A stretch of 34,484 nucleotides of DNA from assembly GCF_937973075.1 (NCBI RefSeq), contig NZ_CALBWL010000035.1, forward strand, positions 1 to 34,484, given 5' to 3'. The stretch's first letter is position 1. Each line of letters opens with the position of its first letter. Made by a program: the position numbers and the translations under genes. This document shows, piece after piece, positions 16,118 to 24,420 of this stretch. The notes below the pieces were generated by a model. That model had not been told where the DNA came from and ran no database searches. It saw nothing but the letters and a program-made list of their open reading frames with translations. Origin of the DNA: an uncultured Campylobacter sp. (GTDB lineage Bacteria > Campylobacterota > Campylobacteria > Campylobacterales > Campylobacteraceae).

Positions 16118-18199
16118 ATGCAAAATTTTAAAATTTTACATGAGACTAAAACTAGACTACGCATAAAGGTCGCGGGCTTTAAAGGGCTCGATACGAGCGC
16201 ACTGCAAAAAGCTACTGCGAGGCTTGAAGGTGTAACGGAAGCTAGATTTAACGCTAAAATCGGCTCTTTGATCCTTAAACTTGACGCGGGTGTAGATAAG
16301 GCAGGAATTCTAAAGCAACTTGAAGCTTTAAATTTAAGCGAGCTAAAATCAATTATCCCCGCTAGCCATAAAAATTTACCGAGCAAAAACGACTTTATTT
16401 TAGCGCTTCTCGCATTAGGAGGAAATTTAATCTTTCGCACTTCGCCTTTAGCGCGCGCATTTAGCATCGTAGCGTGCATGCCTATCTTAAAAGAGGGCAT
16501 TAAAGAAAGCTTTCGTCATGGACTTACTTCAAAGGGTTTGGAGGCTGCCGCTGTAGGGATTTCGCTCGCTCGCGGAGATATCTTTGCCGCAAACAGCACC
16601 AACGCTATGCTTGCTCTTGGCGAATATATGGAGGAAAGCACCGTTTATAAAAGCGACGATCTAATCCGCGAGCTCGCCCGCCCGGACATCGCCGAGGCGT
16701 GGGTCGAGATAGATCAGAACGGCAAAAAGACCGAAGTCAAAATCGCAACCTCTAAGTTAAAGGTAGGCGACATCGTGGTCGTGGGCGCAGGCGACGTCAT
16801 CGCCGTGGACGGACACGTCGTAAGCGGCGAAGCGATGATAAATCAGGCCAATATGACGGGCGAGTCGGTCGCGGTGAAAAAATCTCGCGGCGATAGCGTG
16901 CTAAGCGGCACGATCGTGGAGGAGGGCAGGATCCGTATCTGGGCGGAAAACGTCGGAGAAAACACCTCCACGCAGCGCATTAAGCATTACATCACGGCAT
17001 CTCTTAACGAGCGCTCCAGCATCGGCATGCATACGACTCACTTAGCCGACAAGCTCGTTCCGGTAACCTTCGGGCTTGCGGGCGTGTCCTATCTGATAAA
17101 TCGAAATTTTATGAGCGTAGCTTCGGTGCTCCAGGCAGACTACTCGTGCGCGCTTAAGCTGCCTACGCCGGTTGCTTTTAAGTCAAGCATCTCAAAAGCG
17201 GGCAAGAACGGGATTTTGATTAAAGGCGCCAAGGCTCTTGAGTCGCTTGCGGCCGCCGATACCTTCGTATTCGATAAGACGGGCACGCTTACGTACGGCA
17301 ACCTGGAGGTCGCCGAGATCATATCGTTTGACGAGCGCTTTAGCAAAAACGATATTTTAAATTTAACCGCGAGCGCCGAGGAGCATTACTTTCACCCCGT
17401 AGCCGAGGCGATCGTGGATGCGGCTAAAAAGCACGGCTTTATCCACAAGCACCACGACGAGGTGGAATTCGTCGTCGCTCACGGCGTAAAGACCAGCATC
17501 GAGGGCAAAAAGCTCATCATTGGCTCGCGCCACTTCCTGGAGGATGACGAGATGATCTCGTTTGCGGCGCATGAGCAGACCATCGATCTTGCGATGCAAA
17601 AGGGGCTCGCGCTGCTTTACATCGCATTTGACGGCAGACTTTTGGGCGTCATCGGGCTTAGAGACGAGGTGCGCGCAAACGCCCGCACCGTCATCGCTAG
17701 GCTCCGCGAGCTTGGCGTAGGGCAGATCGTCATGCTAAGCGGCGACGTGAAATCAAAAGCTCGCGCCGTGGCCAAAAAGCTCGGCGTAGATCGCTATTAC
17801 GGCGAGCTACTGCCGACGCAAAAGACCGAAATTTTAGAACAGTTAAAAGCCGAGGGGCGAAAGGTGGTCTTCGTAGGCGACGGCATAAACGACGCGCCGA
17901 GCCTGATGAAGGCGGACATCGGCATCAGCATGCTAAACGGCGCCGAGATCGCCAAGGCTTCCGCGCAGATCGGGCTTTTGAAAAACGACATCGAAGGCGT
18001 CGCGCAGGTAAAGGCGCTGGCTAACGACACGCTGCGGCTCGTAAATCGAAATTTCAACGCTACCGTGGGGGTAAATTCGATCATTTTATTTTTGGCGACC
18101 TTTGGCGCGCTAAGTCCCGTAGCTACGGCGCTGCTGCATAACGGCACGACGATAGGCCTTCTACTAAATTCTATCAAAGGGGTAAAATTTGAGCATTGA
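16118..18199 (+). CDS. fezB: P1B-type metal-transporting ATPase with an S-C-A membrane motif, candidate FezB
   Basis: The 693-residue product has all P-type ATPase catalytic elements: TGES (247-250), phosphorylation site DKTGT (D386), HP (426-427) and GDGINDAP (587-594). The membrane metal site, usually CPC, reads D341-Y-S-C-A-L with KLPTP following, the S-C-A form I associate with the P1B-6 subgroup that includes FezB of ferrosomes. The N-terminal 70 residues form an HMA-like fold without CxxC, similar to the protein at 13804. C-terminal helices (GVNSIILFLATFGALSP) are present. P1B-6 enzymes are thought to move iron into ferrosomes; that role here is inferred from motif and neighbours. It overlaps the next gene by 11 bases. 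Confidence 0.85.
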   Translation: MQNFKILHETKTRLRIKVAGFKGLDTSALQKATARLEGVTEARFNAKIGSLILKLDAGVDKAGILKQLEALNLSELKSIIPASHKNLPSKNDFILALLALGGNLIFRTSPLARAFSIVACMPILKEGIKESFRHGLTSKGLEAAAVGISLARGDIFAANSTNAMLALGEYMEESTVYKSDDLIRELARPDIAEAWVEIDQNGKKTEVKIATSKLKVGDIVVVGAGDVIAVDGHVVSGEAMINQANMTGESVAVKKSRGDSVLSGTIVEEGRIRIWAENVGENTSTQRIKHYITASLNERSSIGMHTTHLADKLVPVTFGLAGVSYLINRNFMSVASVLQADYSCALKLPTPVAFKSSISKAGKNGILIKGAKALESLAAADTFVFDKTGTLTYGNLEVAEIISFDERFSKNDILNLTASAEEHYFHPVAEAIVDAAKKHGFIHKHHDEVEFVVAHGVKTSIEGKKLIIGSRHFLEDDEMISFAAHEQTIDLAMQKGLALLYIAFDGRLLGVIGLRDEVRANARTVIARLRELGVGQIVMLSGDVKSKARAVAKKLGVDRYYGELLPTQKTEILEQLKAEGRKVVFVGDGINDAPSLMKADIGISMLNGAEIAKASAQIGLLKNDIEGVAQVKALANDTLRLVNRNFNATVGVNSIILFLATFGALSPVATALLHNGTTIGLLLNSIKGVKFEH

Positions 18200-18533
18200 A
18201 GATAAAATTTTGGATCTAAATTTTCAGCGTAAAGCGGCTAAAACAGCGCTCGGAGTTAGTATGGGCATCACGGCTCTAACCGCGCTGAATATGAACTCGC
18301 GCATGTCGCAGCTGCATAAAATTTCCGGCCTAGTGATGCTAGGATGCGCGATCTGGCACGCTAGCCTTTACGGCTCGCCGTACAGCGAGTTTTTGCAAAA
18401 TAGAAAAGCAAAGAGCAGGGGCAGAAAGAGATCCGAAGCGAATTTAGCCTTGCAAAATTTATCGGACGGCAAAAGCGTGTCCGCAAAAAGCGCGCCGGCA
18501 AAAAGAAAGCCTCGCGCCCGCAAAAGCGCCTAG
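18189..18533 (+). CDS. Small two-helix membrane protein with a basic tail
   Basis: The 114-residue product starts with TTG inside the end of the ATPase gene. An N-terminal amphipathic stretch (KILDLNFQRKAAK) leads to two hydrophobic helices (ALGVSMGITALTALNM and ISGLVMLGCAIWHASLYG). The last 45 residues are strongly basic: NRKAKSRGRKRSEAN and SAPAKRKPRARKSA. A His lies in each helix region (LHKISG, IWHASL), which could matter for metal or heme but is not diagnostic. It closes the tight block that begins at 14825. No family name is certain. Confidence 0.7.
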   Translation: MSIEDKILDLNFQRKAAKTALGVSMGITALTALNMNSRMSQLHKISGLVMLGCAIWHASLYGSPYSEFLQNRKAKSRGRKRSEANLALQNLSDGKSVSAKSAPAKRKPRARKSA

Positions 18534-18550
18534 CGGCATAGCGCGTCGCG

Positions 18551-18580
18551 GCTTTAAAGCGCAAAGATAAACTCTAAAGC
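18551..18580. repeat. 30-bp direct repeat, copy 1
   Basis: A 30-base sequence beginning with the perfect palindrome GCTTTAAAGC and ending ACTCTAAAGC occurs here and again, identical, at 18619-18648. The pair is bracketed by a 9-bp inverted repeat, GCGGCTTTA (18548-18556) and TAAAGCCGC (18643-18651). It lies just after the last gene of the cluster. Confidence 0.8.
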
Positions 18581-18618
18581 TATCCCACGCCTGCTGCTCT
18601 AGCGCCTTTGTTAGACTC

Positions 18619-18648
18619 GCTTTAAAGCGCAAAGATAAACTCTAAAGC
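18619..18648. repeat. 30-bp direct repeat, copy 2
   Basis: Exact second copy of the 18551-18580 element, 68 bases start to start. The gap of 38 bases between copies has no gene. Confidence 0.8.
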
Positions 18649-18755
18649 CGCTAAATTTATTTAGACGTGCCGCCGAATGAAACGTCGTAAGCGATAAAAT
18701 CTGCGCCGTTTGCGGTTAAATTTACTATTTTATTAATTATTTATCTATTTATCCA

Positions 18756-18761
18756 TACAAT
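18756..18761 (+). promoter_or_regulatory. -10-like box before the excalibur gene
   Basis: TACAAT lies 26 bases before the ATG at 18787, in an AT-rich stretch without a clear -35. AAGGA precedes the start codon. Confidence 0.35.
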
Positions 18762-18786
18762 TCCATCAAAATTTTAAGGATAGACG

Positions 18787-19116
18787 ATGAAATTAGTTTT
18801 ATTGTTTTCGGTATTGGCTAGTCTTGCTTTGGGGCTGGATTGCAGCGCCAAGACCTATTGCTCGCAGTTTAGCAGCTGCGAAGAAACGACGCGGTATCTA
18901 CGCGAGTGCGGCAGAGTACAGGATGGCGGCACCCAGTATACCGACGGCGACGGCGACGGCGTGCCGTGCGAAAAACAGCTTTGCGGTCATAAATTTAGCG
19001 GATTTTCTAGCGCGCGCGATGAAAAGAGCGAAGTTTCAAATTTAAAAGACGTTGCCGACTCTTGCGGTGTGGAGAAATTTAATGGTAGCGTTATAGCTAT
19101 AAAATTTGCTTCATAA
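18787..19116 (+). CDS. Secreted excalibur-domain protein
   Basis: The 109-residue product has a signal peptide (LVLLFSVLASLALGLDC). Residues of about 22-60 form an excalibur calcium-binding domain: CSQFSSCEETTRYLRECG followed by the Asp-rich loop DGDGDGVPCE, an EF-hand-like turn, with four conserved Cys likely in disulfides. Two more Cys follow (QLCGHKF, DSCGVEK). The last 40 residues are not recognisable. Excalibur domains are common as extracytoplasmic modules, often beside nuclease domains, but no nuclease is present. It has its own putative promoter. Confidence 0.85.
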   Translation: MKLVLLFSVLASLALGLDCSAKTYCSQFSSCEETTRYLRECGRVQDGGTQYTDGDGDGVPCEKQLCGHKFSGFSSARDEKSEVSNLKDVADSCGVEKFNGSVIAIKFAS

Positions 19117-19417
19117 GTCCGTGAAATTTTATCTCGGTATATCTTTAAATTTATAATATAAAGCGCGCCGTGATCTAATGCCGCCGCGCTCGATAAATTC
19201 GCAATGTTCGATTAAATTTTAATTATAAAAGAGCTGGTAAATTTTATATTTAGCGGCTGTGTCGGTTGCTAGCTACCGAAATTTTAATCCGCAAACACCT
19301 CATAGTATCCTTTAAATTTTTACCCACCTTTACCTGCCGCAAATTTAAATTTCGCTACAATCGCTTTTTAAAATTTTGCGCCAAGTACGCGCAAGAAGCT
19401 AAATTTAAAGGATCAAG
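19117..19417. other. Non-coding gap before tgt
   Basis: No gene is evident. A weak hairpin, TCGGT/ACCGA around the palindrome GCTAGC (19262-19279), followed by AATTTTAA, may end the excalibur transcript. TACAAT (19356-19361) is a possible -10 for tgt. Confidence 0.4.
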
Positions 19418-20584
19418 ATGGATTTTACGATAGACGCTGCGGACGGCGCGGCGCGCGCCTGCACGATCCGCACGGCGCATAGCACGATCCGCACCCCCGT
19501 TTTTATGCCGGTCGGCACCGTGGGCGCGGTCAAGGCGCTCGATGCGACGGACGTGGAGCAGCTCCTGGGTGCGCAGATCATTCTCGCCAACACCTATCAT
19601 ATGTATCTGCGTCCGGGCTCGCGGGTGGTGGCGGGCTTCGGCGGGCTGCACGGATTTACGAAGTTTCCCCGCAGCTTTCTGACCGACAGCGGCGGCTTTC
19701 AGGCCTTTAGCCTGCGCGCAAACACAAAAAACGACGAGGGCGGCATAAAATTTAAAAGCCACATCGACGGCAGCATGCATTATTTCACGCCGCGCTCGGT
19801 GCTCGATACGCAGTATGAGCTAAACTCCGATATTATGATGATTTTAGACGACTTGGTGGAGCTGCCGCGCGAGCCGGGCGCACTTAGCAGCGATGATAGA
19901 TCGCGGCTTAAAAAGCGTATCGATCTAAGCGTTGCGCGCACGATAAAATGGGCTCGCGAGGCGATAGATTATCACGAGGCCATGAAATCTCGCGGCCTGC
20001 ACGCGCATCAAAACATCTTCGGTATCATCCAAGGCGGCACCGACCCGCAGGCGCGCAAATTTTGCGCCGAAGCGCTGTGTGAGATGAGCTTCGACGGGCT
20101 TGCGATCGGAGGGCTTAGCGTGGGCGAGAAAAACGAGCTGATGTACGAAACCGTCGAGGCCATGATGCCATACGTCGATCCCGCACGCCCGAGATATTTG
20201 ATGGGGGTCGGCACTCCCGAGGATCTCGTCGAAAACGTCGCTCGCGGCGTGGATATGTTCGACTGCGTGATGCCTACGCGCAACGCCCGCAACGGCACGC
20301 TATTTACGAGCTTCGGCAAGATCAGCATCAAAAACGCGGGCTTTATCAGCGATCACGATCCGATCGATCCGCACTGCGACTGCTACACGTGCAAACGCTT
20401 CAGCCGCGGCTATCTAAATCATCTATTTCGCGCGCGCGAGCTTAGCTTTTACCGCCTCGCGAGCATTCACAATCTGCACTTCTACCTGCGCCTTGCCGCA
20501 GATATGAGAGAGGCGATCGTGCACGGGCGGTTTGCGGAGTTTAGGCGTGAATTTTACGCCGCACGAAACATAGCGCGAGATTAA
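19418..20584 (+). CDS. tgt: Queuine tRNA-ribosyltransferase
   Basis: Tgt swaps guanine 34 of GUN-anticodon tRNAs for the queuosine precursor preQ1. The 388-residue protein has LANTYHMYLRPG, the catalytic DSGGFQAFSL, GIIQGGTD, the run GGLSVGEKNELMYETV, the nucleophile region DMFDCVMPTRNARNGTLFT, and the zinc site CDCYTC with the later His (SIHNLHFYL). All catalytic and zinc residues are present. AAAGGATCAAG precedes the ATG. It stands alone, with a long non-coding stretch after it. Confidence 0.97.
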   Translation: MDFTIDAADGAARACTIRTAHSTIRTPVFMPVGTVGAVKALDATDVEQLLGAQIILANTYHMYLRPGSRVVAGFGGLHGFTKFPRSFLTDSGGFQAFSLRANTKNDEGGIKFKSHIDGSMHYFTPRSVLDTQYELNSDIMMILDDLVELPREPGALSSDDRSRLKKRIDLSVARTIKWAREAIDYHEAMKSRGLHAHQNIFGIIQGGTDPQARKFCAEALCEMSFDGLAIGGLSVGEKNELMYETVEAMMPYVDPARPRYLMGVGTPEDLVENVARGVDMFDCVMPTRNARNGTLFTSFGKISIKNAGFISDHDPIDPHCDCYTCKRFSRGYLNHLFRARELSFYRLASIHNLHFYLRLAADMREAIVHGRFAEFRREFYAARNIARD

Positions 20585-21267
20585 ATTTCAGTAGGCGAGG
20601 GCATGGAATTTAGCGCGATAGTTAAATTTAGTGGCGGCGGCGGGATTTTAATACGGCGCGCGGGCGATTAAATTTAAACGCGACAAAATTTTGGCAGTGA
20701 AATTTTAAGAGCTGCGGCGCGTGGAGCTTGTAGCTTTAAATTTGATTTGAATCCGCACTTAGGCTTTGGCATCAATTAGAGTTTTATTTTGGCAAAATTT
20801 TATTATGATAGAGAGCTATGTCTTGGAATTTCGCCGTAGAATATGAGATAAAATTTAGTTTTGAAGCTTTGCGCTAAGTTGCGTGGATAAAATTCTGCGT
20901 TGATATGCGCTGAGCGCGCGAGATTTAAAGATGGAATTTAGCGGTAGAATTTTACGGACGCGATGTCAAATTGCCACGGCTTTTGTCAAATAGGGGGCAT
21001 TGCATCGAAATTCGAAGTATTGGTGTATTTTTGTAAGCCGTGCGTTACGCGTATAAAAGACATATATTGCTTTAGGGCGTGCGATCTGCGCCTAAAATTA
21101 TGGAATTTTATTGCGATAAAATTTTAATGCGGTAGAATTTTACTTTGATAAAGTTCGAATTTCCACTAAATTCTGTCTTCGTGCTAAATTTTGCAATGAA
21201 ATTTTGAGCAGAATTCTATCATAGTAGAATTTCATCGCAGCCAAATATGCGGTAAAATTTTGTAAAA
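20585..21267. other. 683-base non-coding stretch between tgt and the 21268 gene
   Basis: No convincing coding frame is seen on either strand. The stretch is dotted with short AT motifs (AAATTTTA, GGTAGAATTTTAC at 20943 and 21131, TGGAATTTAGCG at 20604 and 20934). One point stands out: TATAAA (21052-21057) with TTGTAA 15 bases upstream, followed by an 8-bp stem with one bulge between TTTAGGGCG (21071-21079) and CGCCTAAA (21089-21096). This might be a small transcript, but no T-run follows. Confidence 0.5.
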
Positions 21268-22401
21268 TTATTTTTTAATCCGCCTTATCATGCAAAATCC
21301 AAGGAAATAAAGTGGCGACATAACGATAAAGATTATGATGTATCTCCATGCCGTGCTCGCAAAAAATAGCCCCGTAAGTTCCATAAATTTTATCGATGCA
21401 CCAGTATAGCGGTCGCCGATACCGATGAAAATAATAGCCGCGAGCTCCACGAGTAGCGCAGGAGCAAATAGGATCGAGCCTGCGGTTTTGAAAAACATAA
21501 ACGCAAACGCCTTGAACTTATAATAAAACGAAATGAGTCCAAATCCGATCACGCCGCAGATGAAAATCTGCTCGAACTCATCCAGCCCCAGGCTCTTATC
21601 CTGCAGGATCGTAGAGATGACGCACAGGATGATAAAGACGTTGTAGTTCGCCATTTGACGCATCAGGTATTGATTGTGCGTCGCTATGGAGAGTAGGTTT
21701 ATCGCGCGGTTAAGCGGCAGCAGATAAAATAGTGCAAAACTAAGGAAAATCAGCAGATCCATCACCATATAAACCGTGTCTTGATTGACGTAGTCTTGGA
21801 TCTGCGAAAAAGATAGAAATATGCTTGCAATTTGCGAGCGGAATATCAAAATAATGACTATCGGCACTATGGGCAGGATTATGGATTTAAGCCCTTCCTT
21901 GCGGATAGATGAAGTATAAATTTTACTCTCGACGCTTTGCGTAGTGCGCAGATCGTCGGTTTGGACGAACTCAAATCCAAAGAATTTCGGTTTTTTTGCA
22001 CTCGCAGGCTTGACTTTGCGGTTAAATTTAAAATTCTTAAATTTTTTTGCGACCCTCGTTTCTTTTATGGCAGATATATCGTTTGCAATATTTTCGGTAG
22101 AACTTTGAAAGGAAGGTGCTTCTGATATATTATTTTCTGCAGAATTCTTATCGCCAAAAATTTCATCGTTTTGCTTTGCAGATTCTTTTGGCTGTGGGGT
22201 TACTTTTTGCGCTACGCGGTCTTTGGATTTAGAGCCCTCGACGCGCTTTATATTTATCGCGCTGGATGCTAGCGTGTCGAAGCTTACCTCATCGCCGTCG
22301 GTTAGGCTAGGATCGCGTTCGCCAAGCATTTCGTAGCTATACTCGACCCCGCCCGTGGCGACTATGACATTTTCACCTCTGATAAATCCGATAAGTCTCA
22401 T
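21268..22401 (-). CDS. Integral membrane protein with a cold-shock-like N-terminal domain
   Basis: The 377-residue product begins with about 55 residues resembling a cold-shock or OB-fold strand order (MRLIGFIRGENVIVATGG, then TDGDEVSFDTLASSAINIKRV, close to the usual G-D-E-V-x-F ... A-x-N-V-x-R end). A charged, disordered linker (about 56-150) follows. The second half has six hydrophobic helices, among them IILPIVPIVIILIF, VYMVMDLLIFLSFALFYLL, NVFIILCVISTIL, FICGVIGFGLISFYY, PALLVELAAIIFIGIG and IIIFIVMSPLYFLGF. No transporter signature is seen. It lies 60 bases upstream-facing of glmS on the same strand, so co-transcription is possible. Function is unknown; the cold-shock likeness is by eye. 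Confidence 0.75.
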   Translation of the reverse strand: MRLIGFIRGENVIVATGGVEYSYEMLGERDPSLTDGDEVSFDTLASSAINIKRVEGSKSKDRVAQKVTPQPKESAKQNDEIFGDKNSAENNISEAPSFQSSTENIANDISAIKETRVAKKFKNFKFNRKVKPASAKKPKFFGFEFVQTDDLRTTQSVESKIYTSSIRKEGLKSIILPIVPIVIILIFRSQIASIFLSFSQIQDYVNQDTVYMVMDLLIFLSFALFYLLPLNRAINLLSIATHNQYLMRQMANYNVFIILCVISTILQDKSLGLDEFEQIFICGVIGFGLISFYYKFKAFAFMFFKTAGSILFAPALLVELAAIIFIGIGDRYTGASIKFMELTGLFFASTAWRYIIIFIVMSPLYFLGFCMIRRIKK

Positions 22402-22461
22402 ATACTAACATTCCCCGATTTTTTAATGAGAAATATTAGTCAAAATGAACTTAAAAAACGA

Positions 22462-24279
22462 TTATTCTACGGTGACGCTTTTGGCTAAATTCCGCGGCAT
22501 ATCTACGTCGTTGCCAAGTCTGACAGAGATTTCAAGAGCTAGAATTTGTAAAATTATCATCATCTCAAAAAACTCGCTCATCGCGTGGCTCTGCTCGCTT
22601 GTTTTGATAAAATCATCCGCGACCTCGGGCTCTTCCGGGCTGATAGCTAAAATATACGCATCGCGTGCGGCAAGCTCTTCGACATTGCTTTTCGTTTTTT
22701 CGTAGAGCAAATGCTTTGGCATCAGCGCAACCGTAAAGAGATTAGAATCGGCAAGAGCGATCGGTCCGTGCTTCATCTCGCCGCTCGGATAGCCCTCCGC
22801 GTGCAGATATGAGATCTCTTTGAGCTTGAGTGCGCCCTCAAGAGCGAGCGGATAGAAAATATCGCGACCGATAAAGAAAAAGCCGTGTCCGTGCAGATAG
22901 TGTTTACTCATGCGGTAAATTTTATCCTGCAAGCCGTCTTTGATCTTTAGAATTTGCGGGATATGAAGCATCGCTGAAATTTCAGCGGAATTCATGCGTA
23001 CCGAGATGACTTCGCGCAGATTTGCAAGATACACGACGAACATCCATAGCACCATAACCTGCGTCGCAAAAGCCTTCGTAGATGCCACACCCTTTTCGAT
23101 GCCTGCGCGGGTGAGGATCACGCTACCTGCCATGCGCACGATCGAGCTGTTATCGACGTTGCAGATCGCAAGCGTCCTAAGACCAGCTTTTTTAGCGATA
23201 TGCAGCGCCTCTAAGGTATCGGCTGTCTCACCGCTTTGCGAAATCACGATAAAAAGGGAGTTTTTATTCAAAAACGGCTCCTTGTAGCGGAATTCGCTGG
23301 CGACTTCCACTTTTGTGCGGATTTTAGCGATGCGCTCGAAAAGATACGAACTTACGAGCGCGGCGTGATAGCTTGTGCCGCAGGCGCATAGCACGACCTC
23401 ATCGATGCCCTCAAACATCGCCGCATCAAGTTCGTCAAATTTTATCTTACCGCCCTTTATTACGCGCCCCATCATCGCTTCGGTTACGACTTGCGCTTGC
23501 TCGTAAATTTCTTTTTCCATAAAAAATCTAAAGCCCTCTTTTTGCGCGTAGCCTTTATCCTTCGGAAGCTCACTAAAGGCGCAATTATGCGGTTTAGAGT
23601 TTTTAAAAATGTCTATTTGTCCGAGCTTGGCAACGCCGTAAATTTGATCGTCCAGATACGCAGCAGTATTCGCAAGCCCGATGAGGGGGGCGTCTGAGGA
23701 GCTAAAGAAAATTTCGTTTTTATCATTTTTCGCGACGATGAGCGGAGCTGCGTTTTTAGCAAAGAAAATTTCTCCGGGTGCTGCCTTGGTGATCAAAAGC
23801 GTTGCGTATGCGCCTTTTAGCCGTTTAATTGTGGCTTCATATGCCTTAAATGCGTCGTTGCTAGCCTTGAAATTTTTTTCAAAAAGATGCACGATCACTT
23901 CAGTATCGGTCTGGCTTAAAAATTTCACGCCGTCCGCTTCGAGCTCATCTTTTAGCTCGATGTAGTTTTCGATGATGCCGTTATGTACGACGAAGCTAAA
24001 ATCTCCAAAATGCGGATGCGCGTTAAGCTCGGTGGGCTTTCCGTGCGTCGCCCAGCGAGTATGTCCGATCGCAACGCCAAAGCCTTGCGAAGTGAAATCT
24101 TTCATCTTTTCTTCGAGATTATTTAGCTTGCCGACCGCTTTGAAATACTTTATATTCGCACTCTCGTCCATCACGGCAAGCCCTGCGCTATCGTATCCGC
24201 GATACTCGAGTTCTTTCAGTCCGTTTATTATGATTTTTTTCTTTTCGGCATTTCCTATGTAGCCTACGATTCCACACAT
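22462..24279 (-). CDS. glmS: Glutamine-fructose-6-phosphate aminotransferase
   Basis: GlmS makes glucosamine-6-phosphate from fructose-6-phosphate and glutamine, the entry to peptidoglycan and lipid A sugars. The 605-residue product has the N-terminal nucleophile Cys (MCGIVGYIGN), the glutaminase motifs YRGYDSAGLAV and HTRWATHGKPTELNAHPH, and two SIS sugar-isomerase domains with CGTSYHAALVSSY, SQSGETADTLEAL and STKAFATQV. It ends in PRNLAKSVTVE, the family's conserved C terminus. Length is normal. Confidence 0.97.
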   Translation of the reverse strand: MCGIVGYIGNAEKKKIIINGLKELEYRGYDSAGLAVMDESANIKYFKAVGKLNNLEEKMKDFTSQGFGVAIGHTRWATHGKPTELNAHPHFGDFSFVVHNGIIENYIELKDELEADGVKFLSQTDTEVIVHLFEKNFKASNDAFKAYEATIKRLKGAYATLLITKAAPGEIFFAKNAAPLIVAKNDKNEIFFSSSDAPLIGLANTAAYLDDQIYGVAKLGQIDIFKNSKPHNCAFSELPKDKGYAQKEGFRFFMEKEIYEQAQVVTEAMMGRVIKGGKIKFDELDAAMFEGIDEVVLCACGTSYHAALVSSYLFERIAKIRTKVEVASEFRYKEPFLNKNSLFIVISQSGETADTLEALHIAKKAGLRTLAICNVDNSSIVRMAGSVILTRAGIEKGVASTKAFATQVMVLWMFVVYLANLREVISVRMNSAEISAMLHIPQILKIKDGLQDKIYRMSKHYLHGHGFFFIGRDIFYPLALEGALKLKEISYLHAEGYPSGEMKHGPIALADSNLFTVALMPKHLLYEKTKSNVEELAARDAYILAISPEEPEVADDFIKTSEQSHAMSEFFEMMIILQILALEISVRLGNDVDMPRNLAKSVTVE

Positions 24280-24387
24280 TTTGCTTTCCTTGTTTAAAAT
24301 TTGGCGCCCATTTTACTACGCTATTTTAAATTAACGAAATTCGGCTCTAAATTTAGTCCGCTTATCCGTTTTGTAAGCAAAAAATTA

Positions 24388-24393
24388 TATAAT
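24388..24393 (+). promoter_or_regulatory. -10 box before mqnE
   Basis: TATAAT lies 28 bases before the mqnE ATG in the gap between divergent glmS and mqnE. No -35 at good spacing is seen (TTGTAA at 24371 is only 11 bases away). Confidence 0.45.
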
Positions 24394-24420
24394 TAGCACA
24401 AAATTTGGCTTGGGAAATCG

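Noticed and set aside
19162..19190. Inverted repeat AGCGCG / CGCGCT after the excalibur gene as a terminator.
   Set aside because: The loop is 17 bases and no T-run follows the right arm.
20585..21267. A decayed gene in the long gap after tgt.
   Set aside because: No frame shows stretches of recognisable protein; repeated AAATTTTA-type words are common in all gaps of this window.
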